64,000 nt of DNA, taken from assembly GCA_028571685.1 (NCBI GenBank), contig CM053162.1:13148001-13212000 (forward strand), in the 5' to 3' direction. The translations under genes were made by a program, and so were the position numbers. Shown piece after piece: positions 22,593 through 34,500 of this stretch (position 1 is its first letter; each line of letters opens with the position of its first letter). The notes beneath the pieces were generated by a model. It saw only the letters and a program-made list of their open reading frames with translations. It had not been told where the DNA came from and ran no database searches. The stretch is from Heterohyrax brucei (lineage: Eukaryota; Chordata; Mammalia; Hyracoidea; Procaviidae).

Positions 22593-23115
22593 TGTCATGG
22601 ATTGAATTGTGTCCCCCCCACCCCAAATAGGTGTAACCATGTGGCTGGGTCATGATTCCCAGTATCTTGTGACTGTCCTCCATTTTGTGGTTTTCCTATG
22701 CTTCATGTAAAAGGATTAGGGTGGGCTTGTAAATCCCTTCACAGGATCACCTCCCTGCTCCACTGTAAAGGGAGCTTGCCTGGAGTATGGCTCACTCCAC
22801 CCTTAATCCTTTCATCCTACAAGAGATAAAAGAGAAGCAAGCAGAGAATTGGGAACCTTGTACCATTAAGAAAGCAGCACTGTGAAAAGAGTGCATCCTT
22901 CAGACCTCAGGTTCCTGTGCCAAGATGCTCCCTGGACAGAGACTGATGCTATAGCACACCTTCCTCCAGAGCTGACAAGGGGAAAGCCTTCCCCTGGAGT
23001 GGACACCCTGGATATGGACTTGTAGCCTACTGGACTGTGTAAGAATAAATCTTCCTTTGTTAAAGCCATCCACTCTGAGGTATTTCTGTTAGAACAGACC
23101 TAGATGACTAAAACA
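22593..23115 (+). mobile_element. Solo MaLR-like LTR
   Basis: A 523-bp LTR beginning TGTCATGGATTGAATTGTG and ending ACTAAAACA, with an AATAAA signal at about 23044. The 5-bp flanks are ggcac (22588-22592) and gccac (23116-23120), one mismatch. No internal region is attached, so it formed by LTR-LTR recombination. Confidence 0.9.
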
Positions 23116-23120
23116 GCCAC

Positions 23121-23374
23121 CGTTTTCATTAGAAGTCCTGGTCAAGATAAGAATAGTTAAATGGAGGTAATAGGGGTGTAGAATGTTCAGTATTAATTGT
23201 GATGATAAAAATAAAACCATTTTAACATCAGTAGCAAAGGAGTATGAGGACATCAAAATAAAATTCCAAATATTACCCTTTGAGAATTTATTTCACTATT
23301 TACTGTCAAAAACTTTAAAAAATGTAAATAAGTGCACAGACATAAAACAAAAAACAAGTAATTGTACATAGTCT
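23121..23374. other. Unassigned AT-rich DNA
   Basis: Nothing recognised in this stretch. Confidence 0.35.
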
Positions 23375-23790
23375 TACCACCAAGAAATAACTGCTTAAGT
23401 GCTCTATGCATATCTTTTGGGTTTGTTGTTTTCCACACATGTTATAACACATATCACACTTACATATTTTTGCTTAAAAATGGGCCAACACTGTACATGT
23501 TGTTTTGTAACACTGTACATGTTGTTTTGTATTTCCCTTGACAGCTATACTAGGCCATCTTTCCATGTTATTTAAATGTTATCTATTTTTCATGGTTATT
23601 TGTGTTTTCAGCATGTTTATGAAACATGCATGTCAACTATTAATGAAAATTTAGGCTGAGTCCAAATTTTTTCATTCATTTTGTTTAAATAAACTGTAGT
23701 GAGCACACTTGTGGTAAAATATTTTGGCTACTTTTTCAGAATAAATTCTTGGATACACTTGTTGTTAAGATTTCCGGTAATATTGTCCTC
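23375..23790 (-). mobile_element. Ancient L1 3'-end fragment
   Basis: Word order ('tttgcttaaaaatgggcc', 'ggccatctttccatgtta', 'gaataaattcttgg') matches the antisense of old L1M-type 3' ends. A 22-bp tandem duplication lies inside at 23487-23530. Confidence 0.6.
23487..23530. repeat. 22-bp perfect tandem duplication
   Basis: A 22-bp unit beginning aacactgtacatg occurs at 23487-23508 and again at 23509-23530 without mismatch. The related old repeat family normally has one copy, so this is a local duplication. Confidence 0.95.
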
Positions 23791-23934
23791 TGGGAAGTTC
23801 ATAGTAATCACTTTTTCTGCTACCAATACACAGACAGGCATTTATCTTCTTCTAATTTAAGAGGAAGTGTAACTATAGCTGAAAAGTATCTGACACACAA
23901 CATCCTAATACTTTAAGAAGGCTTCTTCTGCTAT

Positions 23935-23961
23935 TAAAAAAAAAAAAAGAAGAAGAAGAAG
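23935..23961. repeat. A-rich run and (GAA)n microsatellite
   Basis: A run of A followed by about five GAA/AGA units. Confidence 0.9.
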
Positions 23962-23984
23962 GGTTTAGGGGAAGTGACTTAATT

Positions 23985-24849
23985 TTTTTTTAGGATTAAT
24001 TGTTTTTTTTTTTAATTTTTATTTAATATAACTGAGTGAAAATGTACATTCACATACAAATTTACATGCCCCGCTATATGCAGCTTCCACTGCTCTCCCT
24101 GTCCGGTGACAGCACACTATTCCTCTCTGCTCCATACATGTCTCATCCTCCCAACAGCCTCCTTTCCCCTCCTCTCCACCCACTCCCCTTCCTCCAGCCA
24201 GAGGTCAGCAAGATGATATCCTATAGATGTATAGAACCATAAAGTGCTTCCAATATATGGTTACTCTGCCTTGCCAAGTCCAATCCATTCCTGTCCAAAG
24301 AGTGGACCTTTGTTATAATTTATGGGAAAGGGCAGCATCAGGGCAGGGGGCCATGCTCTCAGAGGAACCCCAAAACCGCTGGACCATCAATTGAGGTCTT
24401 TTAGTGGAGATCTCATGATGCACCTCTTTATTCTTGTGTTGCCAGTGAGACTCCTCTCTGTGAGCTCCATCATGGCTATCACTGTGGTGGCCGGGCACCA
24501 TTCGGTTCTTCCGGTCCCAAGTCGATGTAGGCACTCACTCTTGTGGGTCTCTCTGTCTTCTCGGTTATCTTTACTGCATGTCATTTTGGTCCTCGGTGAG
24601 CATCTGTTCCTGCTGAGTTGGGACCATTTGCTGTGTCCTTGGATGGCAGCTTGGCAGCTTTTAAGACCCCACATGCCACTCACCAATGTGGGGTGCAGAG
24701 AGCTCTCTTAGCAAAACGCTAATTGTGCCAATTGGCCTGGAATTCGCCTAAGAGCATGGTCCCCCGCCCCCCGCCCCAGCTACTATATCCTTTCAGTATT
24801 GAGTTAAGATGGAAGGAGTACTCAAGTTATGCTGAAGTCCACTTAATGT
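23985..24849 (-). mobile_element. L1 3'-UTR insertion, 5'-truncated
   Basis: A reverse L1 3' UTR with poly(T) at its left end (23985-24015) and a 17-bp duplication: ggggaagtgacttaatt (23968-23984) and ggggaagcgacttaatt (24850-24866), differing by one CpG-type change. Standard target-primed insertion. The left end has an interrupted T-run. A C-rich block near 24765-24780 gives a G-rich sequence in the sense strand. Confidence 0.9.
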
Positions 24850-24866
24850 GGGGAAGCGACTTAATT

Positions 24867-25724
24867 ATCAGTACTATCTATATTGATCAGATCTCCAAAG
24901 TTGCTTATTCACCATTGCAATATTTTTCTCACTTAAGATAGAAGATCAAGTGAGGGTAGTGTTATCCCAGGAAATATTTTACATCATCAAAATTAAAGGA
25001 ATGCTATTACCTAGGGAAGGAAAATCCCAATAGTTATGTACCACAATTTTTAAAAAGCGAGTGCACAGAATCTGGGTAAAAAGAATGACAGTCCTCTGAC
25101 AGTGACTTCTGCCTTATAATTGAAACCTCTAAGTGGTTTTACCTCTGTTACTGTCTTTCCCCAAATACTCCCCATGAGCATTTTGTCCATGTTTCCAAAG
25201 ACTCCTCTGGCTATCATCTTGAGATTTCTTTTTTTTTTCTTTTCTGAAATCCAGCCTGTAAAAGCACACAAAGCATTAGTGAGGACAATGCTGTCTCCTA
25301 TGGGTTACTTGGCTTTAAATAGAAGAAGCAAGACAAAACAATTCCTTCACAGACCCTGACAGTTTTTCTCTCAGCCCTGACTAGCTGACTTACAAACATG
25401 CACCAGTTACCATGAAGACGGGAATTTGGAAGGCTCAGGACAACTCGTTACCAGAATTAAAATAGTTACTCAGCATAGGAACTTATCTTACAGTGCTGCA
25501 TTTTATCAGTAGCATTATTTTCATTATATATTTCTAGCACCATCAGCACATAATTACTCCATTTCTCGCTCTAACAGCTATCCCATAGGTCTGTCCATCC
25601 AAATTCTTTGTGACACTTTAACCGTGCCATAGAGTTAGTCATCATACTGGGACAGAAACACACGACAATTGAGATGCTGAAGTCTGAGTGTTCAGGACTT
25701 GGTATAGATGCTCCGTTTACCAGG
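24867..25724. other. Unassigned non-coding DNA
   Basis: About 0.85 kb with no gene or nameable repeat. Short open frames near 25050-25360 lack motifs. Confidence 0.5.
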
Positions 25725-25915
25725 CTAGACTGGACAAGTCTCTTGATCTCTCTGTGCCTCAGCCTCCACATTTATAAAAAAGCAAATGCTGATAGTATTT
25801 AACCTACAAATGTTGTCATGAGGATTAAGTCACTGAATGCATGTGGAGTGCTCAGAACAGTGCATGCTGTGCACCAAGTGCTCGGTAAATGTTTGCTCCA
25901 ATTACTGTTGTTAAC
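25725..25915 (+). mobile_element. MIR SINE, ancient
   Basis: Contains MIR landmarks: 'tctctctgtgcctcagcctc', a 'gttgtcatgaggattaa' core and a tail with 'gctcggtaaatgtt'. Confidence 0.75.
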
Positions 25916-26629
25916 TTCAGCACTGATCAATGATTGGACAACATACCCTGGCTGTTAGGGGGGCTCTTGGCTTCATGGAGTATCGTCACAACAGACTTAG
26001 GACTGTGTCACTACAGTTTATGAGAGTATAAGTCTAAGAATATTTAATGAAATCTGTAATTCTAAACCCTGAAGGGCCCTAAGGCATTAACAAAGACTGT
26101 GGGAAACGTGCAGATGACACCGGAGCCATTGCTTTCACTTACACAACTTCTGTTTCACCAGCCTTTCCCGCCCATCAATACAGAACAGATCTACACAATG
26201 ACAAGAAACGTGCATGGCGACCAGGTGGGAAAAGCCATAGCAGAGAGGAATCCAGCAGCAGGCTGGTCACGTGTCAGCGAGTCTGTGCTGCTGACACTGC
26301 GTTGCTTTCTTTTTCCCTCTTCTCTCCGTGACTAAATAAGTGAGCAAACAAGCCTGTGAACACACATACACACAATTCTCACAGTCACTTAAAGGAGTCC
26401 CCGTTCCTGACTAGAGGAGATATTTCTTTGAGATGTATGCTGGTGAGTTTCCTGATTCTACGCTCTAAAGGGAGGCATGAGAAGAAATGTCTTTGGCTCA
26501 GAAACTAGAACATGGTCTTGTCTTGTAATACATGAAACTACTTTTCCTGTCCCAAGTTTTTCACTACTACATTTAAGCCAGGGCATCTGATAGAACATTT
26601 TGTTAACTCAATCATGTGCCCATATAACT
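25916..26629. other. Unassigned non-coding DNA
   Basis: About 0.7 kb. A 78-codon open frame at 26099-26335 (+) has no known motif. Confidence 0.45.
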
Positions 26630-26776
26630 TCTTACCATTGAGTTGATTCTGACTTATTGAAACTTTATAGCACAGAATAGAACTGCTCATAGTGTTTCCA
26701 AGGAGCAGCTGGTGGATGCAAACTGCTGACCTTATGGTCAGCAGCAGAGTTCTTATCCTCTGCACCACCAGGTTTA
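26630..26776 (-). mobile_element. AfroSINE
   Basis: Reverse orientation from the 3' core 'gagttgattctgacttattg' to the head 'ctgcaccaccaggttt'. Confidence 0.88.
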
Positions 26777-27309
26777 TGTAATACATGGTATGTGGGTTGA
26801 GAAGGGCACCATGTGCTCATACAGATGCACATAAAGCACTTCTCAACCCATATACCACATATTTCATTAACTAGTGATTTGCCTAGGTGTCCATTGCAAA
26901 TCTATTTAAGAGTACGACATTCCTCAGTTTATGGTTACTGTAGTACATAGATTGGAAAGAATCCCATTATATTCGATAACGCAGTTGAAAATACAAATCT
27001 CAAGCAGTATCTCTTCTCACCTAGGTCTAACTTCCTTCCTGACTGTGGGACAAAAGGACAAGTTATTTTCATTGGACTGCTTGTCCAAGCAGTTCTGGAG
27101 GTGGTAGGGTATTTGTGAGAGGTCAGCATCGACCTGGAGCTGGCTCTTTCAGAATGAAAAGGAGCAAAAACTCTAAGCCAGAAGCCTAAATCAGAGTTTG
27201 TCATAGCATGCCAGACCACTCAAGAGAACTTCTCTTGGGGGCTGAGATCTGATTTCTGAATTACAAGTGAGAAGAGGCTCTATTCTCAGAAGACTCAGGG
27301 AGCAGTAGT
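26777..27309. other. Unassigned non-coding DNA
   Basis: No gene or repeat recognised. A 94-codon - strand open frame at 26935-27219 has no motif. Confidence 0.45.
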
Positions 27310-27520
27310 GTTGGTTTGGAGTTCTAGCTCTGCCCTTTCCTGACTCTGCACTTAGACAAATCCTAGCCTCTCTTAGATTTCCTTTTCATCTTTAAAAGGT
27401 AATACTGTTAGTGTCTACCTACTGTGTCTGTGAAGATGAAATTATATAATGAAGGAGAATGTATCATGTAGCTGTAAAGCATAAGACAAATATTGTAAGT
27501 TACTGTTGTTATACTTTTCA
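27310..27520 (+). mobile_element. MIR SINE, ancient
   Basis: Diverged MIR: 'gttctagctctgcccttt', a degraded central core and 'ttgtaagttactgttgttat'. Confidence 0.6.
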
Positions 27521-27741
27521 TTAGAGCATAAACTATTAAATCCCAGACTAGAACATTTTTTATCTATTCATGGCAAATTCTGAAGGCGAAACAAGAGAAC
27601 ATGTGAACAGATTGTGAGCAGTCTACTACACTGAATGCTGTATTATTACTAGCATAAGAAACAAAAGGCAAATTGGAACACTGATGCTTATGTGAAAAGG
27701 TAAAACAACCCTTTATACAATACTGAAAGCTCTAAACTATT

Positions 27742-28030
27742 GGCCATTTGTCAGTTTGTACTGCTGTGGTGGCTTACGACAGACTAAGAAAAATGTCTTG
27801 GAGGTCTACTTCAGAAAGTTAGCCTGTGAGAACTCTGTGTAACAAACCAAGGTAGCATCTAATATAGAATGAGAAGATGAGCCCCCTAGGTTGGAGGGCA
27901 TTCAAAGTACACAGTGGCTGCAACAATGGATCAACATATCACAGATGGAGAAGATGGAACAGGACCTGGCAGTGTTTTGTTCTGTTGTACATGGAGCCAA
28001 CTCAATGGCAAATGACAGCAACAAAAGCTC
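27742..28030 (+). mobile_element. RTE deletion derivative (5' end joined to 3' end)
   Basis: The left part (27742-27907) matches the RTE 5' region as read in reverse at about 13730-14005, including 'gatgagccccctaggttgga'. From about 27908 it jumps to the RTE 3' end ('cagtggctgcaacaatgg' to 'caatggcaaatgacagcaac'). Everything coding is missing, so it could only have moved with enzymes from a full RTE. Confidence 0.75.
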
Positions 28031-28057
28031 CAACATTCTCGTTTCCCCTTAGAGGGG

Positions 28058-28580
28058 TGTTTTAGTCAGCTAGGGCTGCTCTAACAGAAATACCACAGCG
28101 TGGGTGGCTTTAACAAAGGAAGGTTTATTCTTACACAGTCCAGTAGACTGTAAGTCAATATTCAGGATGTACACTCCAGGGGAAAGTGTTCCCCCTTGTC
28201 AGCTCAGGAGGAAAGTTTGGTATTACATCAGTCTTTGTCCAGGGAGCATCTTGGTGCAGGAACCTCAGGTCTGAAGGACGCGTTCTTCTCCGTGTTGCTT
28301 GCTTGATGGTATGAGGTTCCCAATTCTTTCCTTGTTTCTCTTTCCTTTTATCTCTTGCAGTATGAAATGCTTGAGGGTGGTGCAAGCCATACTTCAGGGA
28401 AGCTCCCTTTACAGTGGAGCAGGGAGGTGATCCTGTGAAGGGATTTACAGTCCCACCCTAATCCTTTAACATACAGCATAGAAAAACCACAGAATGGAGG
28501 ACAGTCACAAGACACTGGGAATCATGGCCCAACCACGTGGCTATACCTACTCTGGGGGGGTCACAATTCAATCCATGACA
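28058..28580 (-). mobile_element. Solo MaLR-like LTR
   Basis: A 523-bp LTR in reverse (TGTTTTAGTCAG at left, CCATGACA at right) with a perfect 5-bp duplication AGGGG (28053-28057 and 28581-28585). It carries the ~25-bp segment 'gcagggaggtgatcctgtga' that is missing from the LTRs at 2475 and 3927, so it represents a different subfamily. Confidence 0.93.
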
Positions 28581-28585
28581 AGGGG

Positions 28586-28919
28586 GCAGTAGAGAATAAT
28601 TCCAGTATCATGTCCTTTATCACAATTGTCTCTCCTGAGTGAGAAGTCAGCTGGTAAAAGTTTACTAACTAGTGCCTTTCCTAGGAGGCTTTGTTCTCTA
28701 CAAGGCTACTTTGCTAATCTCAGGAAACATTCAGTTAGCAATAATTTCCAGTCGCAAATGAAAAATGTACTAGATGGTCATTCTTTTGTATTGCAGACTG
28801 CTTCGAATAATGATGCATTGTTTCAGTACCACCCTTTTCTCTTCCTTTGTTCTAAACTGAGAACTCAAGGATTCTACCGGGAGGCAATTAATTGTTTTCT
28901 TTAGAGAGGCATGCGAAGG
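28586..28919. other. Unassigned non-coding DNA
   Basis: A 92-codon open frame at 28626-28904 (+) has no recognisable motif. Confidence 0.4.
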
Positions 28920-29030
28920 CTTAAGAATTGGAAAATTGAGGCATGAATGTTTAAACAGTTAGTATAGAGACTTATCCAAGGTCACCAAGTGAGTATAAGG
29001 GAAAAACCTGCAATCTGAACTGATCCTATG
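28920..29030 (-). mobile_element. MIR SINE fragment, ancient
   Basis: Reverse MIR wording such as 'attgaggcatgaatg' and 'atccaaggtcaccaagtgag'. Confidence 0.55.
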
Positions 29031-29944
29031 ATTTCCCGGGAGAACTATCACTGCATAAAAGCTCAAATGGCCAACATTTACAAGAGCAGATGTTTTATCA
29101 AGCTGCCTGTACAGCAAGGCCCACCCTTGCCTATCTATTCCTATCTGCTTTTATTATGCTTTGGGGCTCTTGCATGATAAGACCTCCCATATGGTACTTG
29201 TATTAACATTAAATAATGGCCATTGTATTGTGTATACTATCACCATAGAAATATTTACTTAGTGGAGCACACATACCGGTCAAGCATGGCAATTGAAAAC
29301 AAGCTAATCATAAAAACCATTCATGCTCACATCTATTTATAAAATGTTTCATTTGTGCCCTCAAAGGATAGCCTTTGTTCTAAACAAACACACGCAAGCC
29401 TTTTGTACACCCAGAGCTGTGGCAGGCGCCCCTCTGTCCTCTCTTTGGGGAGCTAGCCACGAGGAGGGGCCAGTGTGGGAGCAGGGACTTGCTTTGGGGG
29501 CTCAGCAGAAGCTCCTATGGGGCTGCAGCAGACGAAGCTTTGCCAATCCCCAGCTCCCCTGTCTGTCTTTTCTCAGGCCTCCCGTTCTCAACCTTTGCTG
29601 GGCTTCAAAGGCAGTTGGGTGTTTGTAAAAATTGCATGTTCTCCAGCTCTACATCAGGGAGCGTCTTTCAGCTGACATATGATGAGACCTAAGAAGTGGT
29701 GTTTCCAGGAAACACTTGGGTGGGTCTGATGCTAGCGGTCCACATTTTCCATTTGCAAACAACCATCTCTATTCAGTTTTCCTAGGACTCTTGGCCTCCT
29801 ACTCCTCACATTGCTTGGTGTAAGCTACGACATTACTGGGGAGCTGTAGCTAGAACTACTGAGAGCTGCCTTTCAATGCTCTTGAATTTTATTTCAACAG
29901 ACAGTAGTGATTTTCATAAATATGTACTCCTATTTTGAAATGAA
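29031..29944. other. Unassigned non-coding DNA
   Basis: About 0.9 kb, slightly GC-richer around 29400-29560. Three overlapping open frames of 66-101 codons occur here in two frames; none has a known domain and they look like chance frames in GC-richer DNA. Confidence 0.45.
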
Positions 29945-30092
29945 GTCCTGGGGGGTGCAATAGTTAGGAGCTCAGGCTGCTAACCTAAAGGCCAGCAATT
30001 TGAATCCACCAGCTATTCCTTGGAAACCCTATAGGGTAGTTCACATCTGTCCTGCAGAGCCTCCAAGAGTAGCTGCCACCTTGATAGCACAG
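29945..30092 (+). mobile_element. AfroSINE (first of three in a row)
   Basis: Head 'gtcctggggggtgcaatagt', B-box-like 'caatttgaatccacc', body up to the diverged 3' end near 30092. Confidence 0.85.
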
Positions 30093-30109
30093 TCATTGTT
30101 ATATATTAA

Positions 30110-30281
30110 GTCCCCAGGTGGTGTTCTTGTGCACGGTATCTAAGAGCTCAACTGCTAACCTAAATGCTGACCGTTCAAATCCACTAGCTGCTCTTGGAAA
30201 TCCTACGAAGCAGTTCTGCTCTGTCCTAAAAGGTCACTATGATTCGAAATTGAGTCAATGATAACAGGTATTATTGGTTTG
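30110..30281 (+). mobile_element. AfroSINE (second of three)
   Basis: Head 'ccccaggtggtgttcttgtg', B-box-like 'ccgttcaaatccac', 3' core 'actatgattcgaaattgagt'. Confidence 0.85.
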
Positions 30282-30282
30282 G

Positions 30283-30485
30283 GTAGTGCAAGCATTTAAG
30301 TCCTCCACTGCTAGTCAAAATACTCAGTTAGAATATGCTCAGAGAAACCTTGGAAGAAACGCCTGGGGATCTACTTTTGAAATATTACAGTCATTGGAAA
30401 CCTTGTAGAATACAGTTCTACATTGACACCCACAGGGTTGCCATGAACTGGAAATGATTCAATGGTGAGTGATTAGGTTTTTTGG
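30283..30485 (+). mobile_element. AfroSINE, long variant (third of three)
   Basis: Contains 'gggatctacttttgaaatat', the middle segment of the longer subfamily, and ends 'ccatgaactggaaatgattc' with a T-rich tail. Confidence 0.82.
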
Positions 30486-30509
30486 TTCTTAAGCGGTACC
30501 CAGGTAAGT

Positions 30510-30720
30510 GCATGAGAATTTGGGCCTTGGAAACAATGAGTTAGAACCTGTCTCCACAATTACTAATCACAGGCTTTTGTGCAACTTACATAACACTTTT
30601 AAACTCCAGTTCTTCATCCATAAGATGAGGATAACAGTAGCACCTGTCTCACTGAATCGGTGTGAGGGTACAGTGCTAAAGCAAGCTGAGTGTGCAGAGC
30701 CGGGAATCCAGTATGTACCC
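30510..30720 (+). mobile_element. MIR SINE, ancient
   Basis: Diverged MIR: 'tgcaacttacataacacttt', 'ttcttcatccataagatgag' and 'gtgtgagggtacagtgct'. Confidence 0.65.
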
Positions 30721-30986
30721 TTAGTGTTCCTGGTTCACAATGGTTTTTGAATCGAACCAGAATGTCCCTTTCTGAGCAAGGTGTGAGAGAAAAGGACAGT
30801 TGAGGGATGTGTAGTAGTTGAAAGAACTGACAACTGGGTCTCCTACCAAATGGCTGAATGAAGTTAGATACATGTCTCGCCTTCTCTGAAAGAAATTTGT
30901 AAAATGTTACTTGGGAAATGAGGGTGATAAGTCCAGAGCAGTAGTTTGCAAACATTATGAGTAACATCCCTCTCATCCCTCTCAGG

Positions 30987-31066
30987 ACTGCTCTAGATAA
31001 GCAGGAGGCGGGGATGGTGGTGGTAGTAATTAAGCGCTCTAATTTCTCTCCCCTCACTCCTAACCC
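30987..31066. repeat. ~85-bp diverged direct repeat, copy 1
   Basis: A segment from 'gactgctctagataagcagg' to 'cccctcactcctaaccc' is repeated in diverged form at 31427-31516. Both contain a GGT-rich centre and the end 'ctcactcctaa'. The family is not recognised. Confidence 0.6.
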
Positions 31067-31426
31067 ATTTAACTATTGATGAAATAATAAAACACATGAT
31101 AGTATTCACACTTTCAGTAGTCATTAGTATACAACCATACCAAGTTGCTGCATAGTCTCTAATTTAAAAAGAGACCTATATTTTATGAATCTCAGTCCCA
31201 TTTACATTTATTGGGAAGCTAGTAGTGTTGGGTGTGAGAGACATCATTTATCAGATAAGAGACAATGTCTGGTGCATCCTATAATAACTCTGAAACCCCC
31301 CAGTAGTCCTTCAGAGAGGAGCTAGTAGTCTCGATCATTTTTGTTGGTTTGTTTTTATTTTTATAATAATCTTCTTGTTAATACAGGTGGATCCTGAAGC
31401 TGAAACTGTGAAGCAGCCTTCCCAGA

Positions 31427-31516
31427 GCTGCTCTGGATAGACAGAGGGCAGGCCTGGTGGTGGTGGTGGAGGTGACATTTAAGTGCTTTCATTTCTTTCA
31501 CCTCACTCCTAATCCT
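31427..31516. repeat. ~85-bp diverged direct repeat, copy 2
   Basis: Second copy of the unit at 30987-31066, with an expanded GGT run (about 31454-31470). Confidence 0.6.
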
Positions 31517-31524
31517 CAGTGCTA

Positions 31525-34500
31525 AAAGACCTGCAAGGCAGTTTGGTTCACTCAACAGTTACTGAGTACCTACTGTAGAGAGGCGCTTGTTCCAGGTGCC
31601 GGGGTAAGTCTCACTGGGCTGAATCACCTGTAAGACATCTCTTGCTGATTCTCTGATGCCTGTGAAGACCCAGAAAACAAAGTGAAGCTGGCCTTGGACT
31701 ATCTGCTCCTTTCGTTTGGTTCCTTTCTTTCCTGTTGAGTTGCTGCTTTCTCTACCCTATACCACATTTCCACAGGACTAGCATCTGAACTTGGGGCCAT
31801 GGACAGATGCCCTTCTTTTTCTAGGCTTCAGTTTACCCACTTACAAGAAGAGAAATGGAACTCTAGATCTTGAGGACCGCAACCAGTTCCGAAAATGAGT
31901 CTACCACACTGTGCACAGCTACATCGTTGTCCCTACCCTGTATACACATATAAACATTTTGTGTTGTTTTTACCTGTGGTGTTTTAGAAACAGCAAAGCA
32001 GCATTAGTATAGCTTTGATGCTGCATTTGCTAGGTACATTCCAGTCATGTTTCTTTTTCATTTAAGTTAGTAAAAGAAACATTTAAAAACATGTTTTTTT
32101 TGTGGTTTTTTTTTTGTTTGTTTGTTTTGTTTTTTGTTTTAGTGAGTTTATGGAGAAGAATCACTATAAGCACCAAGGTATTGTCACCAAGTACACACAT
32201 ATCATACGTGGATGTCAGATGCAAGACAGAAAATAAAATAGACTCAATCCCATGGTCTCTTTTCTCTTACTTATGTGGTGTCCCTGTGTGGGTAAGACCT
32301 GTGTCCTGAGCACATGATAGATGCTCAAGAAATGTCTTTTGAATGCATGAGACAACTCTGGGGAAGGTTTTTTTTTTTGGCTCTACCCAATATTCATCAG
32401 CTGGCTGTGTTTTGGGAAGGAAAACACACTACACTGGAGAGATTAATTTGCCACAACGATGGAGAGCAGACTGAAGTCAGCTATGTCCTCCAGCTGAATG
32501 ATTTGTGCCAAGTCATTCTGTGATATTTTTCTTTCTCACTTAATGTTCTTACACTCATCACTGCTTAACATCTGACAGATCAGCTAAGGCAACTCCACTG
32601 TAGTGGGTTTTCTAAAGAAAAGAGAACTTTAGGAAAAGCTCTTTCCTCTTTAGGAAAGCGTAGGAAGTTAGCAACATGAGAAACTTCAGGCTGGGAATAG
32701 ATGTGCTGGTAAGATAAGTTGGAAGGCTTTGGGAAACACATGCCTATCCTCTGCTTCACTTTTCCCTGTCCCAGAGTCAGGACCTGATCTCCTTCCCCAC
32801 GTCCTATGCCTTACATTCCTAAATGAGCATCCCTGCAATGACTTTGCCTAGGAGAGAAGTCTGATGTACAAATCCACGGAGTAGGTCTAGTGAATGCCAA
32901 GTGGTTACATTAAGGATTGGGGTTCTGTTTATTGACAGGGTCATGGCCTCTCCTGGTTATGACCCTCAAGGGACCCTGGCATGGAAATGGGATTTGTAAT
33001 GTAATACTAACAATAACATACTAGAGACAGCCGTGACAGGGCTCCTTTCTCCTACAAACTGCAGCTGGCTCCCCAGAACGGAGACAGATCGGGGAACAGG
33101 CCATGGGGAGCTCAAGGAAGCAGAGACAAAGATGCAGAGAGAGGCCATGGGAAAGGCAAGGAAACAGAGACAGAGGCAGGGACATGCCGTGCGGAGGCAA
33201 GAAGTAGAGACAGAGAGGCAGGGATGCAGGGGAAGTGCCTGAGGTTCCTGGAGGTAGGCACAGATCTGCCAGGGCCCAGGAGCCCATTGGGGGCTTCTGG
33301 GATCCCTGCAGTTTTGGAGTTTTGCCTTTGCTCTTGAGTTTGCCTGGCATCTATGTTACATCCATTTTGCAACCTCAGCATTGGCCCTCTCTGCAAATTT
33401 CTCCTCTCACCATCCAAACCTGCTTCCCATCTACCACACTCCCACCTGCCATCCTTTGAATTATTTATTTTTCCTTTAAGAGATTGGGGAGATATTGGGG
33501 AAGGGGAAGGAGATAGAAAAATGGAACCCTGATGTCCTGAGACCTCTCTCACAGAATGTCCACTTCTAAGGCAGCCTGGACAACGGTGTAACAGGAAATT
33601 TTTCTTTGAGGTTCTGCCCTTGCCTCTTGGAAGAATGTTTTTGGAGACTGTTAAATATTTTTGGCAGGGCACAAGGGATCCTTGAAATCACCCTCCACTG
33701 GAAATTCCCTCTTCCACCAATCCTTTAATGGCTTCTTTGTTGGCCTACTTGCAATGAGAAATCTTTGTGATCTTATGGAACCTAACACAGGAGAATTTTC
33801 CAGTTGAAGGATTTAGAGAAGCGAAGAAATTAGAAAAACAGACATAACTGCTGGCACGTGTACGTGCATGTGCATGAATTTTTTTTTCAACAGATTTCTA
33901 CTTTACCTCTCACCATCCAATAGGCAAGAAGCACCAGTGAGTGGTGATTCTAGAATAGCCTGGCCTTCGCTCAGTGGTAGTTTCCAGAGGAAATAGGTAA
34001 GAGTCTTTTTCTTCATCATGCTCCCTAGGAGTGTTGACTTCCTTGAACTGAGTTCTTATGAATAAGAACACTCAGTGGGCAGTCTCAATGGCCTCAGATG
34101 AGACCCTCCCTTCCCAAAACCCTCCAGTACCTCAAGTTTCCAATAAGTTTTCCTTTCTAGTGCCAACTTTTAACCAAGTCTGGAATTCCCGGGCCAGCAT
34201 TTATGTACCTCTTAAGGTTGACTTTCGAGTTTTCACATTTGATGGAGACACCGACTAACGCAATGCTGGGCTGAAGTAAAAAGACCTGAGGCATGTGGCC
34301 TTGAATTTATTTAAATGTATTTAGCATTATATTCACCCTAGAGAGGTAGCAGCCTGCTCTGACTGTGTACAGCTACCGAATAGACGGAGCCTACCTTCAC
34401 AAGTAAGGGGTCCTCATGCAACTGAATTTGCCATCTCACCAGTTTTCCACACTCAATTATTATTCAAACAAAATAAGAACATTCAGCACCTTTTCCTTGC

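Noticed and set aside
26099-26335. 78-codon open frame that might be an exon
   Set aside because: No known domain and no clear flanking exon; a single short frame is expected by chance.
29323-29692. Cluster of three open frames on the + strand
   Set aside because: Three overlapping frames in two phases in GC-richer DNA; no recognisable protein and no shared splice pattern.
32085-32240. Possible processed pseudogene with a poly(T) start on the - strand
   Set aside because: A T-rich stretch precedes about 100 bp of ordinary sequence, but no known transcript or duplication could be recognised.
33112-33672. 186-codon open frame on the - strand, the longest one outside recognised repeats
   Set aside because: Composition is Leu/Ser/Pro-rich with no domain, no splice or start context that stands out, and overlapping open frames exist on the other strand. 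It looks like chance in purine/pyrimidine-skewed DNA.
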